From Daedaleopsis sinensis (Eukaryota; Basidiomycota; Agaricomycetes; Polyporales; Polyporaceae), in assembly GCA_033807695.1 (NCBI GenBank), contig CM066307.1:682001-746000 (forward strand): a stretch of DNA of 64,000 nt, read 5' to 3'. The position numbers and the translations under genes were made by a program. Shown piece after piece: positions 1 through 11,518 of the stretch (position 1 is the stretch's first letter; every line of letters begins with the position of its first letter). The notes under the pieces are model-generated. The model searched no databases. It saw only the letters and a list, made by a program, of their open reading frames with translations, and had not been told where the DNA came from.

Positions 1-1416
1 AGGATTCGAGCGTGGGTCAAGAGTCGCGACTGTGAACGCTGTACAAAAAGCGCACGGCTGCGTGGGGCGGATGACTGAACGTGTAGCGCATCGAGCGTCT
101 GCGGCAGCGACCCTTCCGGCTCCCGAGAGCATTCTATGGCGAGCACTGACTCCCGACCGTGGTTGTCGCGGTTGCAATATTACATTTATGTCGGCGCAAT
201 CGCTGGGGAACTCAGGTCAGACATGGTTTTCGAGCAGACCTTGCGGGCATTATCAGTCAAACTAGCTTGTACGGCATGAGAAACTTCCGAGGTCACGCAC
301 CTATCTGTCCATCGCTTCGGGCAGCGGAATGCGTCGAGGTTACTACTTGGGGCGTCGTGTACTGTATTGCTCCAGTGGTACCACAATGCCGAACGTAGGC
401 AAGCCGAGATACAGGTCCTCGTACTCGGGCAATGGACATTAACGGCCCGGACCATGAGAGGGGCGTGGACGATGCTTATAACGACATGGTGCGCCCCGGA
501 ACTCGAGTTCCAGCAGTTAGGAGCGACGCATTGCCCTCGTGTGAGGAATCGTTTCGATCCAGCGCCGCGGTACCGAAGTTCGACTGACAGTCACGGAGGC
601 CGTAAGTGACCATGTTCACATCCCTCGCAGCCTGTTCGGAGAGGGAACCGGGAGGTTAACGGTCTATGGGATCGACCCTACATCTGTGTCAATCAACATC
701 CCGACCACTGCATCAGTTGTGTCAGATAAGCGAATGCGTTGCACTCACCTTGCGCTGGAAGAGGAAGTAACGGAGCTACATCGCCAGTATAGAGAAGACC
801 AGTCAGATTGCAATTCAATGCATTCAATCGATCTCTCCACCCTGCGTAGAATGTTTGTCGCTCTTTGCGCTACCAGAGCGTGAGGGAATTGAGCTATGGC
901 GTGCCTTCTAACGGCTTCCCATGAAAGTTTGGACATCCGTGGACGCTATGTACGGATATAGGTCTCAAAGGCTTTCACTCACAGCGCAATCGCGCTAAAT
1001 ATAGCTCTTTCAGGGCAGGCTCCTGCTCAATTGGCGTGAGGATACTTTGCCTCGGACTCGGATTTGCTCTGCGTTTGCCAGCACTGAACGCACTATAGTT
1101 GGATTTGATGTTATCAAATATGTTTGAGAATCAGGGGATGTAAAGACGTATTGCCCGCTGTGACGTGCTCATTTTCGACAAGGCGCATATGCTCACTAAG
1201 TGAGAGTAATACCGAGAGGCAATGAGTCAACCGCACGACAACTCGCGAATGGTCGTACCACATGATGCGAGGCGCAGTTGCATGAGAAGTGCATCCACGG
1301 GTATGCAACTCATGCCGGTGTCGTGGGTCATGCAGCGTCGAAGAATGCGTCACAAATAGGTCATTATTAGGATACGGTATGCCGCGAGCATGCAGGGTCA
1401 AGGGCGTCTGTCGGCC
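1..1416. other. Leading stretch, no gene recognised
   Basis: Open frames here are short, overlap on both strands, and give translations with no domain or motif I recognise. No set of splice sites joins them into a longer frame, and I see no tRNA or repeat. It probably holds the region downstream of the HIT-protein gene that ends at 1417, plus intergenic DNA. Confidence 0.5.
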
Positions 1417-2164
1417 TTAACAGGGTAATATACGGACCTGTATGCCTTTCTCTAAGAGACGTACGGTCTGCTCGGCATCGGCGAACCAGCTGAGGCCCTT
1501 TTCATGCCCTTTCCGACCGACGGCGATTGGGTATTTGAGTCTTCGGAGGAAAGAACGATAAGGAAGTGCTTGCACGTGCATGTGGAGGTGAGGTACTGAG
1601 ATATACGGAGGGATATGGAAGCCGAGGCTATGAATGACAGTCAAGGCGGCGGACGTAGGGATAGAATGCAGGAACTCACCGACGTAGCTTCGGAGGAACG
1701 TCTAAACCGTCTAAGATCTTGTGGCCGATGTCTAACATTTCTTTCACTGGAACCAGCTTGAGCGACTGCACGAGAGCATAGACAATGAGAATGATACCAA
1801 TTTCTGCGTCGCCTGCATGAAGGGCCTTGATACTTTCTAAACGGCGAGCTCAACTACAGGATCACATAGCGGAATGGGCGAGCTTGCCTATATGCTTCTT
1901 GGGAATGATTTGAAGGTGGTGTTCAGCTGATGGATTAATGTCTGTGAAAACTGTGTAATGATCATCCTGCGTCGTTTGAGCACGATGTAGACCGCATATA
2001 ACAAGAATACTCACCTCCCATACAACATTGAACCCAGTCTCCTTCGATGCACCGCAGAAGATACACAACGAACGTGGTGACGCGTGTGGATTAAGAACTG
2101 ACTGTTCCTCAACATCGCCAAGAGACTCTCTGGCAATCTTGCTGCGCCGTGGATTGAAAACCAT
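1417..2164 (-). CDS. HIT-domain nucleotide hydrolase, HINT3-like
   Basis: Four exons read on the minus strand: 2164-2015, 1966-1888, 1836-1680 and 1627-1417, giving 198 aa. HIT proteins hydrolyse nucleotide phosphoramidates and related AMP conjugates. The N-terminal CIFC pair and the IIPKKHI segment fit the HINT3/aprataxin-like branch, and the catalytic histidine triad is seen as HLHMHV in the last exon, preceded by LGFHIPPY. The start at 2164 gives a normal-length N-terminus. Intron 2 (1887-1837) begins with GC rather than GT, in the context ATAG|GCAAGC. With it, the helix after IIPKKHI stays in frame; a GT-AG alternative would be only 29 nt. The gene is divergent from UBP8 with about 460 bp between starts. 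I am confident of the family but not of the physiological substrate. Confidence 0.86.
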
Positions 2165-2622
2165 CTTCAAGATAGCGAGGAGTGCAGTGTGTACTCGCTG
2201 TGAACTGTGACACGCAAGTCCATCTATGTCCGAATGTTTGCGACCGAAGCCAAGAGTCATCTCAAGAGTGAAACCGTGAATGTGATCGTTACGGGGCGTA
2301 AGGTAGATATTAGATGGGAGTCGGGACACAAATGAGGAAAAGACGGGAAACTGGCGCAGTGATGACGCTCCGAGAGAGAGGCTCGTAGTAGGGGCGCCTC
2401 CTGTAACGGCTTGTGTGTGGAGGCACGTGCCGTGCACCGCTGGCCGGATTTGGGTGTGACAACTGCCTCCGGAGTCCGCGGCGGTTCGAGTGGTTCAGCC
2501 TCGTTTCATTGAACGTCCTTCTCCCCGTCGCAGCCTCGCCTCGGTCGACATAGACACGCCCTTCTCTCAACAGGGACAAGCTCGCCTCGTGCTCGGTGTT
2601 TTCCAAACCGTCGGCTGGCATC

Positions 2623-5546
2623 ATGACCGCAGAATTCGACTCTGGCAAATGCCCACACCTTTCTGCGGCCTTGGCCGATGAATCCGACCGTGCGGCTCTC
2701 CTCGACAGATATAAGACGGTCGTCAAGTGGAACACATATCGCTTGCACGAGGTTGCGTACCCCGCCAAACGGCGCAAGGTTAGTGTCTCATTTTACCACG
2801 TCAGTAACTACTAAACTTCCCCTTGCGACGCAGATTGCGCCTCCGGAATGTGGCATCTGCGCCATAGCCCTCTCGCGGCCATACGCATGCTTGCACTGCT
2901 CTTTTGCGGGCTGCTGGCAAGAGAAACATATCAACTTGCATCTCCACGACAGAAATCATGACTTCTGTAGGTGTTTCCTTCTACCGGTAGCTCGGCTCCC
3001 GTCTTGTTCCGGGCCCCTGGTATAGGGCAACAGCGAGCCGGGACCTCTTCCTATTGCATGTCTACAAATAGATGCTGATGTGCTCCTACTAGGTACCGAT
3101 CTGAAAACTGGGAACGTCTATTGTATACAGTGTGAGGACTTCGTATACGACAACATACTTAGCCGAGTCCAGTCGTCTATTTCCATCGCGGCAGAGGAGT
3201 CTGTGACCAATTTCCACGGTTAGTCAGCTCTTATTGCAGTAACTTTCTGTCCCCAGACTAAAATCATACAACCGCAGTAGCAAGGAGAGGACGTGAACCC
3301 TTCAAATTGTGGCATGCAAACGCTCAGGAGACAGCAGCGCTTGAGCGCACCATACCTTCCCCCTGTCAAGGTAGTTTTTCACTCGCCGTGTTAGGTGTGC
3401 CAATGAAGCTCATGGGATGCGCAGGACGACGAGGGCTCATCAACCTAGGACAGACATGCTTCATGAACGTCATCCTACAATCGTTCATTGCTAATCCGCT
3501 GCTGCGCAACTATTACCTCAGCGATAGGCACCCGAGCAAATTGTGCAAGACGAAGGATTGCATATCCTGTGAGATGGACAAGCTATTCTCGGAGGTGAAT
3601 CTACCCACACCCTGGCCTTTTCTGGCGGCGCTAAATCTGTCGCAATATGTGATAGGTGTACTCCGACAGTGCGGGGCCGTACGGTCCCATCGACCTGCTC
3701 GCTAAGACGTGGAGAGCTTCCTCTGAGCTGTCCGGATATGCTCAGCAAGATGCCCACGAATTCTTCATTACCGCCTTGAACCAGATTCACGCCACGACAA
3801 GAGGGTCAACATCTCTACAGTGCATATGCATCATCCACTCTACCTTTGCAGGCCTGCTACAAAGTGATGTCAAGTGTGAACGCTGCGGAAAGGTGGCCGA
3901 CAAGAGCGATCCGATGCTAGATATCAGCCTCGAGCTCAAGGGAGAAACTGGGAGCGAGCAAGGGCTGACTTTGGCGTCATGCCTTCGCAGGCGAGCACAT
4001 CTTACCTCTCATTCCCAAGGACCCTCATTGCCATAATGCTAATATTAGTGCGTGTCGCTCAATAGGTTCACACACCCGGAAAAGCTTGGTCCTAATGAGT
4101 ACAGCTGCGAGAAGTGCGGCAAAGCATCTCATGTGTGTTCTCCAGTTTATTTACCTATCACTGTCCCCAATGTTTCCTTCTAATCTTCCCCGCTTCATTC
4201 TATACCGTTTTGCTAATTATACGCACTGTCACTCACAGGCCAGCAAACGTCTGAGTATCCGAAAACTACCTCCTGTCCTCAGCTTCCAGTTCAAGGTGGG
4301 AGTCTCCGGCCCATTTCAGTATCGTTGTGGTCGCCGCTGACCATCAGGTCCCGGAAAATTCCAATGCTGTCGGTCTCTCCAACTCGGATGTGCGGAATTC
4401 GTCCAAAACTCCGTGCCGTACCCACTTCACATGCGTATTTCCGTTCGGCCCTGTGGCGCCCTCCTACAACCCCTCGCGCCCCCGACTCGCCACGTCCATG
4501 ACACGACCCTCGTCCACATCGACCATGTTCCTTGCTCACAGCGCTTCGAGCACAAATCAGCAGACAAGTCCGCAGCACGCAAAATCGAGGCTCCCATCCG
4601 CTTCCCTTCGTCGCTAAATATGGCGCCATATACGACTTTGATCATGCACAAGCTGGACCAACTCAAGGAAAGCGGAAGCGCGGCCCCGTCCCTTGTTCCG
4701 TGAGCACACACTCTCTTCCCTTCCACTCCCGGTGGGCAACCACCCGACCAAGCATAGCAGCATTCCTGCCTGGCTCGGCCTTCTCCACCCCATCCCCATC
4801 CCCACCCCTGATTCCTCGCCCGTTCCAACCATCCCGCCCATTCCCGTTCCCCTTGGCCATGCACTTCGCAGATAATCTCACCGCGGCCCCCGCCCGCCCT
4901 TCTCTTCTGGCAATGGCCTGCTTCCCGAACACCTCTGCTGACTGTCCGATGGTGCCCCCAGGGACAAGAGCCTCGGGCCCGAAGCGCTCTACGAATACGA
5001 CCTGTTCGCCGTCGTCTGCCACGAGGGCCAGATCGACAACGGGCACTATACGTGCTACGCGCGTTCGCACGACGAGGTACGTCCCGTCCCGTCCCCGTCC
5101 CCCTTTCCGTCCGTGTCTTTCCCCGCGCCGTGCTGCCGCGGTGCCCGTGTTCTCACCCGCTGACGTTCCCGGATCCCGCACGCGTCCCTCGCCATCGTGC
5201 GCCCTGCGCGTAAATATAGTGGTACCGGTACGATGACGACAAGTAAGTGTCGCTTGACGTGCCCGTGTGTGTCCGCTCTCGTTGTGCTGATGAGCGGACC
5301 CCTGTCGTCTCTCACAGGGTGACGCATTCGTCTCTGGGGGCGTGCCTTAGCTCCCAGGCGTATATGTGCTTTTACGTGAAGAAGCATCTTGACTACAAGC
5401 CTTACGTTACGCCGTCATATGTTGTCACCCGCGAGCAGGAGGCGGTGAGGGAGCGGGAGAAGGAGAAAGAGAGAGAGAAAGAGAAAGAGGCGGCCGCACG
5501 CATGAGGGACCTTGAAGTCGAGGACGAGCTTCTTGCTGCCATCTAA
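2623..5546 (+). CDS. UBP8: Ubiquitin carboxyl-terminal hydrolase Ubp8 (SAGA deubiquitinase, USP22 family)
   Basis: Twelve exons: 2623-2778, 2834-2966, 3093-3218, 3278-3370, 3425-3594, 3656-3990, 4066-4132, 4239-4295, 4542-4699, 4962-5076, 5220-5242 and 5318-5546, giving 553 aa. An N-terminal zinc-finger UBP (about residues 10-135, with CGIC, CLHC and CIQC) is followed by a peptidase C19 domain. The Cys box NLGQTCFMN puts the catalytic Cys near 181, QQDAHEFF follows, and the His box NGHYTCYAR puts the catalytic His near 460. Zinc-binding pairs CERC and CEKC lie between. In yeast Ubp8 works in the SAGA DUB module and removes ubiquitin from histone H2B. The C-terminus is an unusual Arg/Glu/Lys-rich helix. 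Exon 11 is only 23 nt. Intron 6 (3991-4065) has a GC donor, AG|GCGAGC. Confidence 0.93.
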
Positions 5547-5846
5547 GCATGCGCCATGACGTGTACGAACATTTCTTGTTGTAATATAACGCAGATCGAA
5601 AACCGTGTCCGAACAATGTACAGCGCGCGAGGAGGCGCGGTAAACGTGGGGGGTCGTGAGTAGATACAGATGTGAGGGTAGGTATAGAAGAAAGCTAGTG
5701 GGGGATAGGTGAGGTGTCTAGCACTTAAACGATACAACAAAGAACGAAGAGCTACATAGCTGAACGAGTGCTTGTGGATGCGCGACCCTCACGGGATGAT
5801 GTCGTTGAGTTCGCCCTCCCTGACCCGGATCTCTACGACCTCAACC

Positions 5847-6553
5847 TCATACTCCATCATGGACGAGTTCGTCGAGGACACGGAGGACGACACGAAGCCA
5901 TGGGAGTTTGAGGGCGACGTTGAGGCGACATCTGGTCGACACAACACCCATAGCAAGTCCACAGAGCCATGTGAGCACGACAGGAACAGAAGCAGAGAAA
6001 GTGAACGAACATCGGTCTTTGATGTAGGGCGGGACAAACAGGTCCTAGAGAAATGACGCCACCGCTGTAAGTATACACACGAGGACAGACAAGCGCATCC
6101 GAGCAGTCGGGCACTCACCTGGTTCCACACAAAGCCCTGGCTCTTCTGGATGGTCAGAATGGGCCGGAGAGTGAACACCGGCTGGCGCTGCTTCTTCCTG
6201 TGCTCTCGCTTGGGGCTCTCATAGTGCTCAGTCGCTCGCTGCTTGCCCTTGACGTCCTTCTTCATCTCTACCACCTTGTCCGAGGATATGGCCTCGTCGC
6301 CGTCGTCGATCTCCATGTCGCCGTCGATCTGGGGCGATCGCGTGTCGTGCGCAGGATCGGGCCGTTCGCCGTCGGAGCCGGCGTGATCATAGTCTTCTTC
6401 GTCCTCCGAACAGGAGTTGTTGTCTGACCCACTGTCGCTGTAGTCATCCGCGTACGGGATCTGCTCGTAGCACGCCCACGTCGGAGGTGACGGGGCGCGG
6501 CCGAGCGTACGGCGGCGGAAGAACTCAGGGTAGGAGTCAGAGTTGGTGCTCAT
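5847..6553 (-). CDS. Small membrane protein with acidic N-terminus, unknown function
   Basis: Two exons, 6553-6119 and 6044-5847, giving 210 aa. The first 145 residues are polar and rich in Asp, Glu and Ser, with a basic Lys/Arg stretch near residues 100-125, so they are probably cytosolic or disordered. The segment across the splice reads GFVWNQ then DLFVPPYIKDR, which I recall as a conserved-looking signature in fungal proteins but cannot assign to a named family. A hydrophobic helix of about 22 residues follows, then a short tail, so a single-pass or tail-anchored protein is likely. An earlier acceptor at 6064 would keep the first frame open to 5789 but would lose this signature and the membrane helix, so I prefer the 74-nt intron. 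Confidence 0.6.
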
Positions 6554-6924
6554 GATTGAGTGCTTGCGGTGGCTGTCGAGTGTCGGATGTCGAGGTCGAT
6601 GGTGCGCTCGCCGGAGTCAGGCGTGAAGGCGGTGGAGATGGTGGTGGTCGGAGCGCAAGAGCGGAGAGAGACGGAGGCGCAGAGATGTGATGCGCTGCAG
6701 TGTGACGGGGCTTAGGGCTGGGGAACGGAGACCGAGTCACAGCCAGCCTGATAAGGTAATGCCTGCCCTCCACCATGCCGCTACCAGGCGTTGATTAACA
6801 CTTCTATCTGCTCCTCGAGGCCCTAAGCGTACCAATCCCATCCTCCAGCCGATTCTCACTCTGTGCGTCCTGCAAATGTGTTCAACACGTTGTGATTAAC
6901 ATCCGAGCCTCAACAGCGTGCAGA
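6554..6924. other. Divergent promoter between the membrane-protein gene and THG1
   Basis: About 370 bp separate two divergent start codons. It is pyrimidine-rich near THG1. I see no convincing TATA box or repeat. Confidence 0.5.
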
Positions 6925-8041
6925 ATGGCAGGGAGCAAATTCGCCTATGTCCGAAACTTCGAGCTCCCCGATCCGCTTCTCCCGGGTACCTTCATGGTCC
7001 TCCGAATTGACGGACATGCCTTCCATCGGTCAGTGCGATGCCCAGCAGACTCAGAACCTGCTCGAGCTACGCCACCAGGCTGTCCGACGAACACAACTTC
7101 ACAAAACCGAACGACGAGCGCGCCTTGCAGCTCATGGACCACGCTGCACGCGATGTCATGAATGAATTCAAAGACATAGTTCTGGCCTTCGGAGAGTCGG
7201 ATGAATACAGGTACATTTCCCCATGTATCGGATACCGGCCCTTATTGATTTAGAGATCGTAGTTTCATGTTCCGCAAATCTGCCTCGGTGTACAATCGTC
7301 GAGAGGCCAAGATTTTGACCACTGTGACTTCGCTGTTCACATCTTCATACGTGTTCAATTGGTCCAAATATCTCCCAGACACGCCACTCAAGTACTGCCC
7401 GTCTTTCGATGGTCGAATAGTGCTCTACCCATCCACGAACGCAGTACGGGATTACTTCTCATGGAGACAGGCTGATAGTGAGTACCCTTCCGGTCCGAGA
7501 CAGGGTCACTCATCAATTTCTCCCAGCGCACATTAACAACCTCTATAATACCGTCTTCTGGGCACTCGTCCTCAGGGGCGGCCAGACCACGACGGAAGCG
7601 CATGCTACACTCCGGGTTCGTGGAGCGATGGCATACGACGATCTCGGAGTGACTGACCGCACAAATTCACTAGGGCACTGTTTCTTCGCAAAAACACGAA
7701 ATACTGTTCTCCCGCTTTGGCATGAACTACAATGAGCTGTCTGCGAGGTTTCGAAAGGGGAGTGTGCTAGTAAGAGAAGAGGTAAGATTCTGGAGCCGGT
7801 CGTATGTTTTTGGGCTCATCATGATGTTGGCGAGCAGGTGAACACAAACACAGAAGGCGAAGTTGTACAGGTCATCGAGGAAGCGTCAGCCACCGAGGTG
7901 TCTACTGAGTCTGAACCTAAGGCTATAAGTAAGCAGGCGACTCGAAAGAAGCCTCGTATCCGCACCACAGTCGAGCTGTATCATTGCGATATCATAGGGG
8001 TCGAGTTTTGGGAAGCGCGACCAAATATACTTGCGGAGTAG
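6925..8041 (+). CDS. THG1: tRNA(His) guanylyltransferase Thg1
   Basis: Six exons: 6925-7028, 7079-7210, 7263-7477, 7527-7615, 7674-7781 and 7838-8041, giving 283 aa, the usual size. Thg1 adds the essential G(-1) to the 5' end of tRNA-His by 3'-5' addition. Family signatures are clear: the N-terminal KFAYVRNFE, the metal-binding LRIDGHAFHR, the second acidic motif FGESDEYSF, then KILTTVTSLFTSSYV, the TLRGTVSSQK loop, FGMNYNEL and FRKGSVLVREE. The C-terminus carries a more variable insert of about 40 residues before the conserved-looking HCDIIGVEFW end. All introns are GT-AG and 49-58 nt. Confidence 0.95.
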
Positions 8042-8241
8042 CGATTATTTGAATCTAATATGTTGCGCGTGAGTGTGGTGAGGTCCGTGGATCATTCGCG
8101 TCCGAAGTCGGTCCCCGACTCCCGATGGCGGGAATTACCTTATATAACCTACCAGCGCGAGTTCCCACGAAGCAAGGGCGACTCGCCGGTGACGTATATC
8201 CCCCACCACCAACTACTTACTTACCGTACTCCCGTGACGTT

Positions 8242-8290
8242 GCAAGGTTAAACGTTGGACGTTAAACGTTAAACGTTCAAAACGTTGAAA
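8242..8290. repeat. Short cluster of AACGTT-containing repeats
   Basis: The motif TTAAACGTT and close variants recur four to five times within about 45 bp between THG1 and the next gene. Isolated AACGTT-type runs also occur near 11079 and 24970. This could be a simple sequence repeat or a cluster of binding sites. Nothing else is visible. Confidence 0.4.
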
Positions 8291-8306
8291 GTTGAACCTC
8301 TACGCG

Positions 8307-9124
8307 ATGCCAACATCACACCTCTTTCGTCCAGCGCGTTTTCCGACGGGTATTTTACCTGGCGCTGCTCGACTCCGACTCCACTTGCTTGTGACTCCAC
8401 ATACTGGTACTAGGACAGTACTGAATCGCGCACAATCCAAAAAGCAACGCACTGGATTGTCACGCTCCATAAGCACCGTCAGGAAAACCAGCACGACAGA
8501 GACACTCAACGTCTCGGAGACCTATACGACACAAAGATCGGGTAATGAAGGTATTCCCCTTGATATTCGCCAAGTTTCGGACCCTCTCGCGCTGACACTG
8601 TTTGTTTATCTCGCTCAGCACGCGAACCGCTGCCGCCTCCCCCCAAAGCGCCAAAATATCCTTGCCCGTGGTTGACAGTGGAGGAAGTCAAGGTCTACCT
8701 CGATCCTCTGACAACGAGTCGACAATGGACCGTCGTGGTCGGCGAGCATGATGGCAAGGCAGTCAGAGAGCTGAGCAAGAAGTTCTCGTTCCCCTCGCAG
8801 GAGGGCCGTAAACTCGAGCAATTCCTCCAGCAGGTCAAGGAGGTCGAGAGTCGGCAGAAGGTTAGTACTAGGCACGAACTCTAACATCCTCCAGAGGAGT
8901 TCGCTGACAATATTCACTTATTCACATCGCAGCATCACGCCGTCACCACTGTGCATCTCGAGAACGGCTGGAACGTAGCACACGTCAGAGTGCACACGCA
9001 CACAGCGCTGCGGCCTTCTGACTTTCCCGACGAGAGTCTGGAGGCGCGCGCGCACCCTGGTATCACACTCCGAGACGTTCGGTTCGCATACGCCCTCGAG
9101 AACCTACTAGAGAGTACACCATAG
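8307..9124 (+). CDS. Pterin-4a-carbinolamine dehydratase-like protein with possible mitochondrial presequence
   Basis: Three exons, 8307-8541, 8619-8860 and 8933-9124, giving 222 aa. The C-terminal 120 residues follow the PCD/DCoH pattern: LTVEEVKVYLDPL, a Trp-containing strand (RQWTVVV), a long helix ending at VESRQK, the conserved HH pair at the start of exon 3, then the HTH strand and GITLRDV before the last helix. PCD regenerates tetrahydrobiopterin after aromatic amino acid hydroxylation. The first 80 residues are rich in Arg, Ser and Thr with almost no acidic residues, as in a mitochondrial targeting peptide. Divergence from animal PCD is substantial, so catalytic activity is an inference. 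Confidence 0.7.
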
Positions 9125-9292
9125 TCAATTTGATCCAAGTATAAGTATAAGCTCTGCGTATGTATAAATGCACACAGTGACATCGAGATACTAACTGCTA
9201 CAATCGTGTCGCGCGAAGAATCAACACAATACGTGCAAGAAATGGCCCTACTCCCAAACCAAGTTGTATAGCGAAGTCTGCCGAGGGCAGGC

Positions 9293-10692
9293 CTAGCTAG
9301 GAGGAACGCGCTTCAACAGGAACTCCTTCATCGGCGTTAGAGACTGCTCGAACATCCGCGTTCCAGGGTACAGCTCGAAATGCCCTGCGACGGTGCCGGC
9401 GTGAGTACGTATACACAATCGCACAATACCGGGACGAGGATGAAAGAGCTCACCGCACGGTAGGGACACCATATCCACCTGGGAAGACATGCGCGAGACC
9501 TCGACGGCCTTTGCGTACGGGCAGAGGTTGTCCTCCGTACACGCGATGAGCTTGACGGGGCAGGCGATCCGCGCGGCTGATGCAGCGGGCGTGTAGAACG
9601 GGAACTCGAAGAGGCTCGAGGCGTTCACCTGTGAAAATCATGCCACAAGACAAGTCTCAGCCCGTACGTTTACAGACGGCGCGGGGGTCCGCAGGAACCG
9701 ATTCACCGACCTCGTTCGGATATGTCCTACAGGGTCATTTTCGTTGTCAGCGAGGGTACTGGAGACGGACACCGGGAGACGAGATATACCCTTCGACTTG
9801 GACGATGCCCAGCATACCCTCGACAGACCCGGGCGCCGTCATCAGGCCCACCCCGCCCGGGTGCGCGACCGCTGGCATGTACTTCGGGCTGAGCCCAAGA
9901 GCCTGCCGCAGGACGTCTTGGATGCCGCGCAGTACAGTCTCGAGGAAGCCCCAAGATATCTTCGGCGAGGGCGTGTTGCCCAAGTAAGGGCACTGCGAGA
10001 TCGCAGCGGACAGGTTCAGGTTTTTCTGCGCGTCCGTCGCGAGCATAGTCAGTCTTCGTCGGCGCTTGTGTATCATGGCGATCGGAGCTGTCCGACACGC
10101 ACCTCGCTCGCCAGCGTCACAACGTGGCCCCCTAGTAAGGAGTAAGCTGAGGTTAGCACATAGGGAGAGCAAGACCATCTCCCGTACCCGCAAAGCTCGT
10201 TCCCCAGATGATCACCCTCTGCGGGTCGAACTCGGGCTGCTGTCTGCAGTACTTGATGACCGTCCGGTAGTCGTCCAGCTGCTCCGAGACGTAGACGACG
10301 TGTCTAGGCAGCCCATCTGAGCAGCATAAGCCAGTCAGCCCGGCACGCCCCCGGCGCACAGAGACAGGCAGACAGACCTGAGGTGCCCCAGCGGCGGTAG
10401 TCGAACACGACACACGCGTAGCCCAGCGCGGCGAACGCCTCCGCGTACTCCGCGAGCCCCATGAGCTTGTTCGAAGAGATGCCGTGCGCCCTGCAATCAC
10501 CCGTAAGCTCCGTAGCCTTCCAGTACTATAGAGCACGGACATGATGATAATAGGCAAACCCTTCGCGCCCTGCGCCGCGGCCTTCGCGGGGAGGTACTTC
10601 CACGCGTCCAGCTTCCAGTCTGGCGTTTTGGACGGGATCTTGATGTCCGTCTTGACGAACGGCTTCTCCGACTCTGTGCTAGTCGGGGCCAT
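9293..10692 (-). CDS. Alpha/beta hydrolase
   Basis: Eight exons on the minus strand: 10692-10541, 10490-10378, 10316-10188, 10131-10103, 10025-9790, 9726-9711, 9628-9454 and 9384-9293, giving 313 aa. The fold is clear: strand PIIIM with the oxyanion segment AHGISSNK, the nucleophile elbow WGTSFAGGH (Ser), the acid in CTEDNLCP (Asp), and the His in GHFELYPG. The product is a soluble serine hydrolase with no signal peptide. Its layout resembles fungal dienelactone-hydrolase and peptidase-S15-like proteins; the substrate cannot be read from sequence. Exons 4 (29 nt) and 6 (16 nt) are very small. It converges on the PCD-like gene, with about 170 bp between stops. Confidence 0.82.
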
Positions 10693-11518
10693 CTTTACGT
10701 GCGAAGTACTGGTGGGGCTGGGCTGGGGGCTTCTCGCTACTCAGATGGTTCCGAGTGAAAACATGTGAGTTCGTCGACTCCTTGGTGGTTTGAAATTCAA
10801 ACAACCTATTAGGCGCTCACAGTACTTGTGGGTACCTACGGTTGGCCACAGATGATCTATGTATCAAGCAGTTCGTTAACGTTCATAGCTAAAGAAGAAT
10901 CTCAAACACTCAAGAAACAATCTTAATAGCGACGTCAGAGGCACACGATAGGTACCTCATAATTCCGACCAAGTCTAATTCGTTCCTTGTACGACCCAGC
11001 GGAGTCCGACGGCAGGACAGGTCTAGTCCAGTCTATGCTATCGGACCAGAAAAGCTTGGAAGAGGAGGGATGAGGGTTTAACGTTTGATATTGATACTAA
11101 GCTGTCACAAGAACCGTCGGCGCGCTCGAGAGTTGGTACGGCTTCTCGTATATGACGCGGCATCCATCAGGCAACCAGTGGCTAGGACTTTGAACTTCCA
11201 GGTTGCAGCACAGCGTTGAGGCTGGCTGCTGGCACGTGCAGCGCGTGAACGCGGGATACAGAATACAGAACCTCTCTTCATTTGTATGACTTCGTACTTC
11301 TCTGACATGGCATCCACCCGACCACCACACCACCTATCAAACGCACGCACTGCATACGAGAAGCGGGCCTCCCGCGTCGCCGACCCGTCTTCCGTACGTC
11401 TGCCACCTAACTGCGATAACACGTACATAGATCAGATTCCGACTGCACAATCACAGCAGCATCCGAGCACACAACATACCATTCAACGTCAGGCCGCTCC
11501 CGCTCCCTCCCTCGAGCT
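10693..11518. other. Intergenic: hydrolase promoter and MetRS 3' flank
   Basis: About 825 bp between the hydrolase start and the MetRS stop. A short AACGTT-type run lies near 11079. No gene is supported. Confidence 0.5.

Noticed and set aside
8292..8306. A start upstream of 8307 for the PCD-like gene
   Set aside because: The frame opens with a TTG, not ATG. The first ATG is at 8307.
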